This document shows positions 14,277-21,743 of a stretch of DNA of 22,703 nt, piece after piece; within the stretch, counting starts at the first letter, position 1, and each line of letters begins with the position of its first letter. The position numbers were made by a program, and so were the translations under genes. Source of the DNA: an uncultured Clostridia bacterium (GTDB lineage: Bacteria; Bacillota_A; Clostridia; TANB77; CAG-508); NCBI GenBank assembly GCA_944388685.1, contig CALXJS010000026.1, forward strand, positions 1-22,703, written 5' to 3'. The notes below the pieces were generated by a model. The model did no database searches and had not been told where the DNA came from. It was given only the letters and a program-made list of their open reading frames with translations.

Positions 14277-15778
14277 TAAATCTTTAAGTCTAATTCAAAA
14301 TAAAATTCAACCCCATCATCTTTATTGACAATGCCATATTCATTTTTATAATTTGTCATGATTGCTTTTACAAATGATAAGCCTATTCCTGTTCCACCAT
14401 CTGCACGATTTCTAGATTCATCAATTTTATAAAAACGGTTCCAAATTCTAGTCATGTCCTCTTCTTTAATGTTAATACCTGTATTATATACTTTAATTCT
14501 GACTTTATTTTTTTCTACATTAACACTATTTTCTATAACAATACGTTTCTTTCCATTTCTTTCTTCCACATGTTTAATGGCATTTGTCAAATAATTTGTA
14601 ATAACCTGTTCTATGTAAAAGTCATCTGCAATTACCGTAATTTCATCTGGAGATAGTAATTCTACCTCTACCTGCTTTTCATCTAACATAACTTTTGATT
14701 TTCTAATAACTTCTTTTTCTAATTCTACAATATTAAATTCCTTATCAGAAAATTCTCTTTTTCCATATTCTAACTTCATTAATTCTAATAATTGTTTTAC
14801 CAATTTATCCATTTTATTGGTTTCATCTAAAATTACTTCTGCATAAAATTTCTTACTTTCATCATCTGTATTAACATTTTCTAACAATCCTTCGCTATAC
14901 CCTTGTATTAAGGCAATTGGTGTTTTTAGTTCATGTGATACATCTGATATAAAGCTTTTTCTCATTTCATCAATTTTAGATTTTTCTTCTATATCTCTTT
15001 CTAGTTCAATGTTGGTATTTCTTAATTGCTTTATGGTACTTTCCAATTTATCTGACATTTGATTGATACTTTTTCCTAAGTTGTTAATTTCATCATCAGC
15101 GTCTGTTATTCGATATTTATGGCTAAAATCTAAATTTGCCATATTTTTTGCAATTGTATTTAATTCTAATATTGGTTCCGTAAATTTTCTACTAACAAAA
15201 TTTACGATAACTGCTGATATTAGAATTGTAAATCCTGCTATTAAATATAAGAAATTATTAGATATTTTTACACTCTCTTGAATTGATGATACTGGTATTC
15301 TAATATATAACAGATAATCATTATCTAATTTTGCAGATAATAAAATATAGGATATTCCTGTTTTACTTTCTCTTAATCTTCTAATAATAAATTTATCATT
15401 TTCTTCTATTAATTCTCCTGCATTTATTGCATTGGTCATTGCATTCATTTCTCCAAAAGTTGATAAAAAATCCTTATTTGAAGTAAATATATTAATATTA
15501 TCATCATCTTTGATTAAAATATCAAAATTGTTATTAATCGCTAGTTTTTCTAATTCCGAATTGATATCTATATCTGTTGGATTATTATAATAGTCATTGA
15601 TAACTTCATATACTTCTTTTAGGTCCTTTGTTTTACTGTATAGATAGAATTGTCCAAATACAAAGTTATTGACTAAAATTAGAAAAGCAATAATTAATAA
15701 TACAATTAATGATAACATTAAAAACAATTTAACCCTTACAGATTTTAATGCATCTCTTATTTTTTTTAATTTACTCAT
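14276..15778 (-). CDS. Two-component sensor histidine kinase
   Basis: This is a 500-residue membrane kinase. Transmembrane helix 1 is at about residues 17-40 and helix 2 at about 174-196. Between them is an extracytoplasmic sensor domain of about 135 residues with a PAS/Cache-like alpha-beta look (INNNFDILIKDDDNINIFTS). HAMP is at about 195-250 (RKFTEPILELNTIAKNMANL). HisKA follows, with the phospho-accepting His in FISDVSHELKTPIALIQGYS (H282). HATPase_c has the N-box VITNYLTNAIKHVEER (near residue 400), the G1 region VYNTGINIKEEDMTRIWNRF and the G2 box GGTGIGLSFVKAIM. All catalytic boxes are intact. The gene begins 1 nt after the stop of the regulator gene, and its ribosome site (GAGGT) lies in the end of that gene. 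Overall it resembles the VanS/PhoR-like clostridial group; the signal is unknown. Confidence 0.93.
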   Translation of the reverse strand: MSKLKKIRDALKSVRVKLFLMLSLIVLLIIAFLILVNNFVFGQFYLYSKTKDLKEVYEVINDYYNNPTDIDINSELEKLAINNNFDILIKDDDNINIFTSNKDFLSTFGEMNAMTNAINAGELIEENDKFIIRRLRESKTGISYILLSAKLDNDYLLYIRIPVSSIQESVKISNNFLYLIAGFTILISAVIVNFVSRKFTEPILELNTIAKNMANLDFSHKYRITDADDEINNLGKSINQMSDKLESTIKQLRNTNIELERDIEEKSKIDEMRKSFISDVSHELKTPIALIQGYSEGLLENVNTDDESKKFYAEVILDETNKMDKLVKQLLELMKLEYGKREFSDKEFNIVELEKEVIRKSKVMLDEKQVEVELLSPDEITVIADDFYIEQVITNYLTNAIKHVEERNGKKRIVIENSVNVEKNKVRIKVYNTGINIKEEDMTRIWNRFYKIDESRNRADGGTGIGLSFVKAIMTNYKNEYGIVNKDDGVEFYFELDLKI

Positions 15779-15779
15779 T

Positions 15780-16457
15780 TTACTTTACCTCGAATTTATA
15801 TCCAACACCTCGCATTGTTTGAATATATTTTCCTTTTTTTCCTAATTTATGTCTAATTTTTTTAATGTGGCTATCAATGGTTCTGGAATCTCCATAATAG
15901 TCATAATTCCATACATTATTTAATATTTTGTCTCTTGATAAAGCAATATTTTCATTTTCTACTAAATATGTTAAAAGTTCATATTCTCTTAGACTTAATT
16001 CAATTGGTTTTCCATCTACTTTTACAGTTCTTCCTTCTTTATCAATCTCAATTCCACCATAATCTTTGATTTCTTTTTCATCTTGGTTTGTTCTTTTTAG
16101 TATCGCCTCTACACGTGCCACTAAAATTTTAGGACTAAATGGTTTTGAAATATATTCATCAACGCCTAATTCAAATCCAAATAACTCATCTTGTTCTTCT
16201 CCTCTTGCTGTTAGCATGATAATTGGTACTTTTGATTCCTGTCGAATTTGTCTTAAAACTGACCATCCATCTAATTTGGGCATCATGACATCTAATAAAA
16301 TTAAACTAATTTTATTCTTATTTTCTTCAAAAACTTCTAGCCCTTTTTCTCCGTCTTCTGCTTCTAGTATACTATATCCTTTAGCCATTAAGAAATCTTT
16401 GATTAATTTTCTCATTCTTTGTTCATCATCTACAACTAAAATACAGTTATTTGGCAT
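15780..16457 (-). CDS. OmpR/PhoB-family DNA-binding response regulator
   Basis: The 225-residue regulator has a receiver domain at about 4-118: acidic pocket D10-D11, phospho-acceptor D56 in LILLDVMMPKLDGW, T83 in MLTAR, and K105 in YISKPFSPK. The C-terminal winged helix at about 128-223 includes GRTVKVDGKPIELSLREYEL, RDKILNNVWNYDYYGDSRTI and DSHIKKIRHKLGKKGKYIQT. It controls transcription when phosphorylated by the kinase encoded immediately downstream. The ribosome site GAGGAGTG is well placed before the ATG, and a promoter is visible at 16479-16508. The gene pair is bordered on both sides by inverted copies of the family A palindrome. Confidence 0.95.
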   Translation of the reverse strand: MPNNCILVVDDEQRMRKLIKDFLMAKGYSILEAEDGEKGLEVFEENKNKISLILLDVMMPKLDGWSVLRQIRQESKVPIIMLTARGEEQDELFGFELGVDEYISKPFSPKILVARVEAILKRTNQDEKEIKDYGGIEIDKEGRTVKVDGKPIELSLREYELLTYLVENENIALSRDKILNNVWNYDYYGDSRTIDSHIKKIRHKLGKKGKYIQTMRGVGYKFEVK

Positions 16458-16478
16458 ATTCTCTCACTCCTCATTTTT

Positions 16479-16508
16479 ATTATATATTATACATAGGTTT
16501 TATGTCTA
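16479..16508 (-). promoter_or_regulatory. Sigma-A-type promoter for the two-component operon
   Basis: On the minus strand, TAGACA (plus 16503-16508), 18-nt spacer, TATAAT (16479-16484). A second TATAAT at 16486-16491 overlaps the region at a shorter spacing. The ribosome site follows within about 15 nt, so the leader is short. Confidence 0.6.
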
Positions 16509-16548
16509 TATTGTGAAAAAAATTTATTTATATTATTTTTTCTTACTG

Positions 16549-16966
16549 CTACAATTCACAGCCAATTTAGAACAATAGCGGGCTTTTTTAAACATTTTAT
16601 CTGTTTATAACATTTTAAAGCCCGCGTCATTGTTCGTGCGCCAAATTTTACGCAAGTCAAAATTTGTGTGCAATCATTAGAGCGAAGCGACTTTTATGCA
16701 ATAGGAAAGTATCACTTTCCTATTGTATAAAACTACCTAAAACCAGTAATATATAAATATTTTATGAGATTAAATGGCTGGCATTACGAAATATACAAAT
16801 TCTAACATCATAAAGCAGGCATCTCTCACAACAAGTCTGAGATTCTCCTACTTGATAATGCAAGATTTTGTAATATTTCTTCATTAGCACATTTAATCTC
16901 ATAAAATATTTATATATTACTGGTTTAAGTTTGAGTAAAATAATTTTAACTGTAAATTGTAACTTC
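16549..16966. repeat. Family A element, copy 4 (largest, composite)
   Basis: The ends are CTACAATTCACAGCCAATTT (16549-16568) and AACTGTAAATTGTAACTT (16948-16965). Part one holds GCGGGCTTT (16578) pairing with AAAGCCCGC (16617), the hairpin GTGCGCCAAATTTT / AAAATTTGTGTGC, and the hairpin TGCAATAGGAAAGT / ACTTTCCTATTGTA (about 16697-16727). Part two is a palindrome with a perfect 37-bp inverted repeat (16740-16776 with 16890-16926; it begins AAACCAGTAATATATAAATA). It contains an inner palindrome around CATCATAAAGCAGG. The right end abuts the mscS stop codon, so the whole gap between the response regulator promoter and mscS is this element. Confidence 0.82.
16594..16674. repeat. 81-bp exact repeat (second copy at 11614-11694)
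   Basis: The 81 nt from ATTTTATCTGTTTATAACAT to AAAATTTGTGTGCAAT are identical to 11614-11694 and in the same orientation. The GC-rich core (AAAGCCCGCGTCATTGTTCG, TGCGCCAAATTTTACGCAAG) stands out against the AT-rich surroundings. Both copies are part of family A elements. Exact identity over 81 nt of non-coding DNA implies recent spread, gene conversion or strong constraint. Confidence 0.85.
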
Positions 16967-18043
16967 CTAATTTTTTACATATACTGTTTTGGTATCATAA
17001 GCCAATTCAATATTTTCTTCTTTTAAAATTTTCATAATCTTTATATTAATATCTTCAACTTCTTTCAAATAACTAGCATAGTCAACTGAATTTGTATATG
17101 TATAGATTAGTATATTGATTCCATTTTCTGTTATTTGGTCAAATCTAACAATAATTGAATCATCATAAACACTTTCTCTTTCTTGTAGCATTTTTTCAAT
17201 TCTCGATTTTAATAATTCCAATTTTTCTAATGGTGTATTTAATTCTACACATAAATTTGTTTTATATCTTCTTTTTTCCATTTTGCTCCAATTAGTAACA
17301 GAAGCGTCTGCAATAATGGCATTTGGAATATTCACTAATGCATTCTCAAAAGTTCTAATTCTGGTAGTCCTAAAAGTAATATCTTCTATTGTTCCTTCAT
17401 AGGCATCCATTTGAATCCAATCGCCAACCACAAATGGTTTATCAATAAAGATAACTAACCCTCCAAATAAGTTTTTGGCTGTATCTTGGGCTGCAAGGGT
17501 TACAATAACGCCACCTAATCCTAAACCTGCAATTAGTCCTGTCAAATTAATTTCTAATATTGCTAGCACTAGAAAGATAGCAATTACATAAATTAATACT
17601 CTTGTTATTTTTAATACAAATTCAAATACGGTATCATCCATTTTAGAACTTAAACTTTTCTTTAATTTTTTTCCTAAAATGGTTTTCGAAGTGAAACTAT
17701 TTGCCAATCCTACTGCTATTTCGATTACACTAATAATTTTAAAAGCTTTTGTGACAATATCCATAACTTGGTTATTAATTTGTAATGGTGTTTTTAAGAA
17801 TACAATGGCTAAATAAATTCCTAAAATAATGAAAAATGCTTTTAATGGTTTAAAGAAAGCACTTTCTTTAATTTCTTTTGCTGTCTTACTTTTTATTTTA
17901 AAAATTCTAATTATCATATAAGAAAAAGTACCACTCAATATTCTAAAAAATACAATAATTCCAATAGCAATTATGATATCTATAACTTGTATAGATGTTA
18001 CTCTTCCCCAAAATTCAGCTAATTGCTCCATATTTTCCTCCAA
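16967..18043 (-). CDS. Small-conductance mechanosensitive channel, MscS family
   Basis: This 358-residue channel opens under membrane tension to release solutes on osmotic downshift. There are transmembrane helices at about residues 20-45, 66-84 and 140-162. The pore helix TM3 region then reads GLIAGLGLGGVIVTLAAQDT (about 170-189), the Gly/Ala-rich pattern characteristic of MscS. The beta domain IDKPFVVGDWIQMDAYEGTI follows, then FRTTRIRTFENALVNIPN and an alpha-beta C-terminal domain. The extra N-terminal helices make it somewhat longer than E. coli MscS (286 aa), as in many clostridial homologues. The ribosome site GGAGG lies 6 nt before the ATG. Repeat elements fill the gaps on both sides. 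Confidence 0.92.
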   Translation of the reverse strand: MEENMEQLAEFWGRVTSIQVIDIIIAIGIIVFFRILSGTFSYMIIRIFKIKSKTAKEIKESAFFKPLKAFFIILGIYLAIVFLKTPLQINNQVMDIVTKAFKIISVIEIAVGLANSFTSKTILGKKLKKSLSSKMDDTVFEFVLKITRVLIYVIAIFLVLAILEINLTGLIAGLGLGGVIVTLAAQDTAKNLFGGLVIFIDKPFVVGDWIQMDAYEGTIEDITFRTTRIRTFENALVNIPNAIIADASVTNWSKMEKRRYKTNLCVELNTPLEKLELLKSRIEKMLQERESVYDDSIIVRFDQITENGINILIYTYTNSVDYASYLKEVEDINIKIMKILKEENIELAYDTKTVYVKN

Positions 18044-18067
18044 TGTTCATTCTATTTCAATTTCAAA

Positions 18068-18185
18068 TTCAAACTAAATTGGAAAAGAATTAAATTTTCC
18101 AACTTTTCCTTCAATTCATTTATATAACTTAGTTTGGAAAAAGAATTGTTATTTGGCTAGGCAACCAAATTTTAAATTAAATTTC
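18068..18185. repeat. Degenerate family B sequence in the mscS upstream region
   Basis: The 31-nt string beginning TTCAAACTAAATTGGAAAAG at 18068-18098 is repeated exactly at 18183-18213, where it forms the left end of the next element. Between them are a further end-like segment (AGTTTGGAAAAAGAATTG, 18131) and a short hairpin ATTTGG / CCAAAT. This looks like one family B element that broke up when another inserted beside it. With the 18191 element it fills the 18044-18314 gap. Confidence 0.6.
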
Positions 18186-18190
18186 AAACT

Positions 18191-18316
18191 AAATTGGAAA
18201 AGAATTAAATTTTGGCAAGGAAAATTTTATTTAAAAGGCAAGGGCGCATACTTTTGTATGTAACCGCGTTTTAAATGAAATTTGACGTAGCCAAAATTGT
18301 AATTATTTTTCAATTT
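18191..18316. repeat. Family B palindromic element, copy 2
   Basis: The 126-bp element runs from AAATTGGAAAAGAATTAAAT to TAATTATTTTTCAATTT. It is almost wholly self-complementary: the ends, then TTTTGGC / GCCAAAA, then ATTTTATTTAAAA / TTTTAAATGAAAT, then CATAC-TTTT-GTATG at the tip. The sequence between the ends is nearly identical to 19582-19706. The right end includes the first bases of the rpoD stop codon, so it can fold as the 3' end of the rpoD transcript. Confidence 0.85.
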
Positions 18317-19547
18317 ATCCCATGTAATCTCTCAACTTCTTACTCCTACTAGGATGTCTCAATTTCCTTAATGCCTTTGCTTCAATTTGTCTAATTCTTT
18401 CTCTTGTTACCTGAAATTCTCTTCCAACCTCTTCTAATGTTCTTGATTTTCCATCTTCCAATCCAAATCTTAATTTTAATACTTTTGCTTCTCTTGGTGT
18501 TAATGTATTCATAACTTCTTCCAATTGTTCTCTAAGCATTGTATATGCTGCTGAGTCTTGTGGTGCTGGAGAATCATCATCTTGTATGAAATCACCCAAA
18601 TGACTGTCATCTTCTTCTCCTATTGGTGTTTCAAGAGATACAGGATCTTGTGCTATTTTTTGTATTTCAATAACTTTTTCAACTGGTATTTCCATTTCGG
18701 CTGCAATTTCTTCTGGGGTTGGTTCTCTACCTAATTGTTGCAACAAATGTCTAGAAGTTCTAATTAATTTATTGATTGTTTCTACCATGTGTACAGGAAT
18801 TCTAATAGTTCTTGCTTGGTCTGCAATCGCTCTTGTAATAGCTTGTCTAATCCACCATGTTGCATAAGTACTAAATTTAAATCCTTTTGTATAATCAAAT
18901 TTTTCAACAGCTTTTATTAGTCCCATATTTCCTTCTTGGATTAAATCTAAAAATAGCATACCTCTTCCAACATATTTTTTGGCAATACTAACCACTAATC
19001 TTAAGTTAGATTCTGCTAATTTTTGTTTCGCTTCTTCATCTCCTTTTAGTACCTTTTTAGCCAAATCCAATTCCTCATCAAACGTAAGTAGGGGAATTCT
19101 TCCAATTTCTCTTAAATACATTCTTACAGGGTCATCAACATTAATACCTTCGTAACTTGTATCCGTAATTTCATCTAATTTTAAATCCTCTACTTCCTTC
19201 AAATCTTCGATGTCCGGTTCTTCATCCATATCATCTTGTAGTAAATCAACACCTAATTCCTCAAAAGCATCAAAAACTTTATCAATTTGATCTGGATTGA
19301 CGTCATCTAATTCAGATGCTAAATCTCCATATGTGATTTTTCCTTTTTCTTTTGCCTTCTTTAAAATATTATTCACTTTTTCTTCTTTCAATTTCTTTGT
19401 TTCTTCTGTCTCTTCAACATTATTTTCTTTCTTTGTTTTTTCTGTTTTTTCCGCCTTATCATGTGCTTTTTTTCTTACTCTTTCAATTTTTTCTTTTTTT
19501 TCTTCTTGCACTAATTCTTTTTGTTTGTTCTCTTCTTTTTTTGCCAT
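18315..19547 (-). CDS. rpoD: RNA polymerase primary sigma factor (SigA/RpoD)
   Basis: From the ATG at 19547 the protein has 410 residues. A Lys/Glu-rich N-terminal extension (1-60) is followed by region 1.1 (about 60-108, [20 protein letters not shown]) and region 1.2 ([18 protein letters not shown], 138-155). Region 2 holds the -10-reading helix ([60 protein letters not shown]). Region 3 spans about 255-335. Region 4 is at about 345-405 ([40 protein letters not shown]). It is the housekeeping sigma factor. A GTG at 19556 lies 9 nt upstream in frame, but AAAGGA is better spaced for the ATG. The gene lies downstream of dnaG in the usual Firmicute order, but 168 nt of repeat-bearing sequence separates them. 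Family B elements lie at both ends of the gene. Confidence 0.97.
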   Translation of the reverse strand: MAKKEENKQKELVQEEKKEKIERVRKKAHDKAEKTEKTKKENNVEETEETKKLKEEKVNNILKKAKEKGKITYGDLASELDDVNPDQIDKVFDAFEELGVDLLQDDMDEEPDIEDLKEVEDLKLDEITDTSYEGINVDDPVRMYLREIGRIPLLTFDEELDLAKKVLKGDEEAKQKLAESNLRLVVSIAKKYVGRGMLFLDLIQEGNMGLIKAVEKFDYTKGFKFSTYATWWIRQAITRAIADQARTIRIPVHMVETINKLIRTSRHLLQQLGREPTPEEIAAEMEIPVEKVIEIQKIAQDPVSLETPIGEEDDSHLGDFIQDDDSPAPQDSAAYTMLREQLEEVMNTLTPREAKVLKLRFGLEDGKSRTLEEVGREFQVTRERIRQIEAKALRKLRHPSRSKKLRDYMG

Positions 19548-19581
19548 TTTTTTCACATTCCTTTCTTAAATGTGTAAACTC

Positions 19582-19706
19582 AGTTGGAAAATAATCAAAT
19601 TTTGGCAAGGAAAATTTTATTTAAAAGGCAAGGGCGCATACTATTTGTATGTAACCGCGTTTTAAATGAAATTTGACATAGCCAAAATTGTAATTATTTT
19701 TCAACT
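19582..19706. repeat. Family B palindromic element, copy 3
   Basis: The 125-bp element between dnaG and rpoD starts AGTTGGAAAATAATCAAATT and ends TAATTATTTTTCAACT. It has the same orientation and nearly the same interior as 18191-18316 (GGCAAGGGCGCATACTATTT against GGCAAGGGCGCATACTTTTG). The whole element folds as one hairpin of about 60 bp. It ends 10 nt from the dnaG stop codon and about 35 nt before the rpoD start, so it would be an intercistronic hairpin in a dnaG-rpoD transcript. Confidence 0.85.
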
Positions 19707-19715
19707 CATTCACCC

Positions 19716-21503
19716 CTATCTAATCTTAGCTAAACGAATAATAATATCACTTAACTCTTTCTCCAATTCTTTTTTCTGGTTTTCTTCAGTTGGACTCTCT
19801 AACAATTCTAAAATTTCAAATTTTCTTTGATTTAATCTTTCTTTTTCATAGCTTTGAATAATATCATCAATTGCTTTTTCTACATCATCAATTCCATAAT
19901 CTTCTGCCATTAGCATAGTTATGTAATTTTGTTCTTCTTCCGTCAATTTATCAATTATACTATTTATATTACTATTTCCACTTTCAAATTCTTCATACAA
20001 TTTTGTCGCAATTTGCTTTGCTATACTATATTTAAAATCTTCTATAGAAATATTTTGCTTGATAATCTGATAAATATTCATATCTCCTAAAAGTAATATT
20101 GCTAAAACTGTATTTTCTCTTCTCTTTGTAGCTTCTGAAACGCTTTCAGTTTCTTTTTTTTCTACATGTCTTACAATTGGTTTGGATTTATTTAAAATTT
20201 TTTCATCTTTATTTTCTTTATATGTAAGTTTATTAACCTCTGCATAGATAGCTTCTTTTGAGACGTCATATTCTTTTGCGATTTTTTCAATATATACTTC
20301 TCTTTCCATGCTGTTATCAATTTTTGAAATTAATTTTGCAATTTCATTCAAAAATTTTATTTTATCGTTGGTACTTTCTAAATCGAGAGATTGTCTTAAG
20401 ATTTTAACTTTAAATTCTATGACCGAAATTGCTTTATCGACTACATTTTGGAATCTTGCATTTCCATATTTAATAATATATTCATCAGGGTCTTTTGCAC
20501 CTTCCATTTGCAAAACTCTAATATCACATCCCATATTTTGCAATATCTCCATTGCTCTTACTTTTGCCGTTTGTCCTGCTTCATCAGAATCATAACTTAA
20601 AATAATTTGCTCTGTATGGTTTCTTAACAAATATCCTTGTTGCTGTGTTAAAGCTGTTCCCAAAGAAGCAACTACATTATGAATGTCTCTTTGATGAAGA
20701 GATACCACATCCATATATCCTTCAACAATTAGTAGCCTTTTTTTTATATCATATTTTTTTGCAACATTGAGACCATATAGATGTCTTCCCTTGCTATATA
20801 CAACATTTTCAGGTGAGTTAATATATTTGGGTTTAGAATCATCTAACACTCTTCCACCAAAAGCAATGACTCTTCCTCTAACATCACATATTGGAAACAT
20901 CAATCTATTACGATATCTGTCAATAAATTGTCCTCTGTCATTTTTGTTTACCAAGCCAGACTCTAAAATTTCCCTATCTTCAAAACCTTGTTTTTTTAAC
21001 GCTCTATATAATTCATCAAATTTTCCTGAAAATCCAATTTGAAAAGATTTTAGTGTTTCATTTGATAACTTCCTCTTTTTTACATATTCTTGAGCAATTT
21101 TAGACTCTGGTTTATATAAGTTTTCATGATAATAGTTTGCCGTAAATTCATTAACTTTATACACTTTTGCTTTCAAAGCTTCTTTTGCGGAATCTGCTGT
21201 ATTTTCTAAAGTAGGCAATTGTATATTGGCTCTTTCTGCTAATTGCTGGACAGCCTCTACAAAGTTAATGCCCTCAATTTTGGTCAAAAATGTAAAAACA
21301 TTTCCTCCCACGCCACATCCAAAGCAATGAAATATCTGTTTTTCTGGAGATACGGAAAAGGATGGCGATTTTTCGTTGTGAAAAGGGCATAATCCAAAGT
21401 AATTTCTGCCACTTCTTTTTAGTCTAACATATTGGGATATAACGTCTACAATATCATTTGTTTGTCTAACTTCTTCAATGATTTCATCACTATATCTTGC
21501 CAT
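19716..21503 (-). CDS. dnaG: DNA primase
   Basis: The 595-residue primase synthesises RNA primers at the replication fork. The N-terminal CHC2 zinc-binding domain has C39, H42, C60 and C63 (GLCPFHNEKSPSFSVSPEKQ; IFHCFGCGVGGN). The catalytic domain follows, with KRSGRNYFG, FPICDVRGRVIAFGGRVLDD and the Toprim fold (RLLIVEGYMDVVSLHQRDIH; ILSYDSDEAGQTA with its acidic residues). The C-terminal helicase-interaction region is Lys/Glu-rich (about 450-595). The ribosome site AAAGGGATGAG precedes the ATG. The gene is followed by rpoD and preceded by the small alarmone synthetase; alarmones are known to inhibit primase in other Firmicutes. Confidence 0.96.
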   Translation of the reverse strand: MARYSDEIIEEVRQTNDIVDVISQYVRLKRSGRNYFGLCPFHNEKSPSFSVSPEKQIFHCFGCGVGGNVFTFLTKIEGINFVEAVQQLAERANIQLPTLENTADSAKEALKAKVYKVNEFTANYYHENLYKPESKIAQEYVKKRKLSNETLKSFQIGFSGKFDELYRALKKQGFEDREILESGLVNKNDRGQFIDRYRNRLMFPICDVRGRVIAFGGRVLDDSKPKYINSPENVVYSKGRHLYGLNVAKKYDIKKRLLIVEGYMDVVSLHQRDIHNVVASLGTALTQQQGYLLRNHTEQIILSYDSDEAGQTAKVRAMEILQNMGCDIRVLQMEGAKDPDEYIIKYGNARFQNVVDKAISVIEFKVKILRQSLDLESTNDKIKFLNEIAKLISKIDNSMEREVYIEKIAKEYDVSKEAIYAEVNKLTYKENKDEKILNKSKPIVRHVEKKETESVSEATKRRENTVLAILLLGDMNIYQIIKQNISIEDFKYSIAKQIATKLYEEFESGNSNINSIIDKLTEEEQNYITMLMAEDYGIDDVEKAIDDIIQSYEKERLNQRKFEILELLESPTEENQKKELEKELSDIIIRLAKIR

Positions 21504-21554
21504 TAAAACTCATCCCTTTCTCCCTTCCTAAAATATTTCAATTTACTATACATA

Positions 21555-21583
21555 ATTATATTATTCGACGTATTTTACATAAA
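21555..21583 (-). promoter_or_regulatory. Weak candidate promoter for dnaG
   Basis: On the minus strand a perfect TATAAT (plus 21555-21560) lies 17 nt after TTTATG (21578-21583), a poor -35. The leader to the dnaG ATG is about 45 nt. Confidence 0.4.
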
Positions 21584-21613
21584 TCCTTCTCTTTATTTCA
21601 AAAAAATTTGAGA

Positions 21614-21736
21614 TGGACAATTGGGGACAGGTAGGGTTTTGTATCATTTTTGTCGAATTTTGTCATTTTAAATAGCTTATTAAATGACAAAATTCGACAA
21701 AAATGATACAAAACCCTACCTGTCCCCAATTGTCCA
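21614..21736. repeat. 55-bp perfect inverted repeat 3' of the alarmone synthetase gene
   Basis: Two 55-nt arms (21614-21668 and 21682-21736) are exact complements around a 13-nt loop. The outer arm reads TGGACAATTGGGGACAGGTA, and the inner part contains TTTTTGTCGAATTTTG. The right arm starts 7 nt from the stop codon of the small alarmone synthetase. On the minus strand a run of seven T follows about 8 nt beyond the stem, so it can act as that gene's terminator. The GGGGACAG/CTGTCCCC core resembles palindromes often seen with REP-associated (RAYT) transposases, which is recollection of a pattern and not a match I can test here. Confidence 0.85.
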
Positions 21737-21743
21737 ATTTATC

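Noticed and set aside
16066..16578. Plus-strand 170-codon reading frame opposite the response regulator
   Set aside because: It lies antisense to an intact, well-conserved regulator gene, has no ribosome site and runs into a repeat element; it is a compositional shadow.
8092..16966. CRISPR array
   Set aside because: The repeats are long palindromes spread between genes, not short direct repeats with regular spacers.
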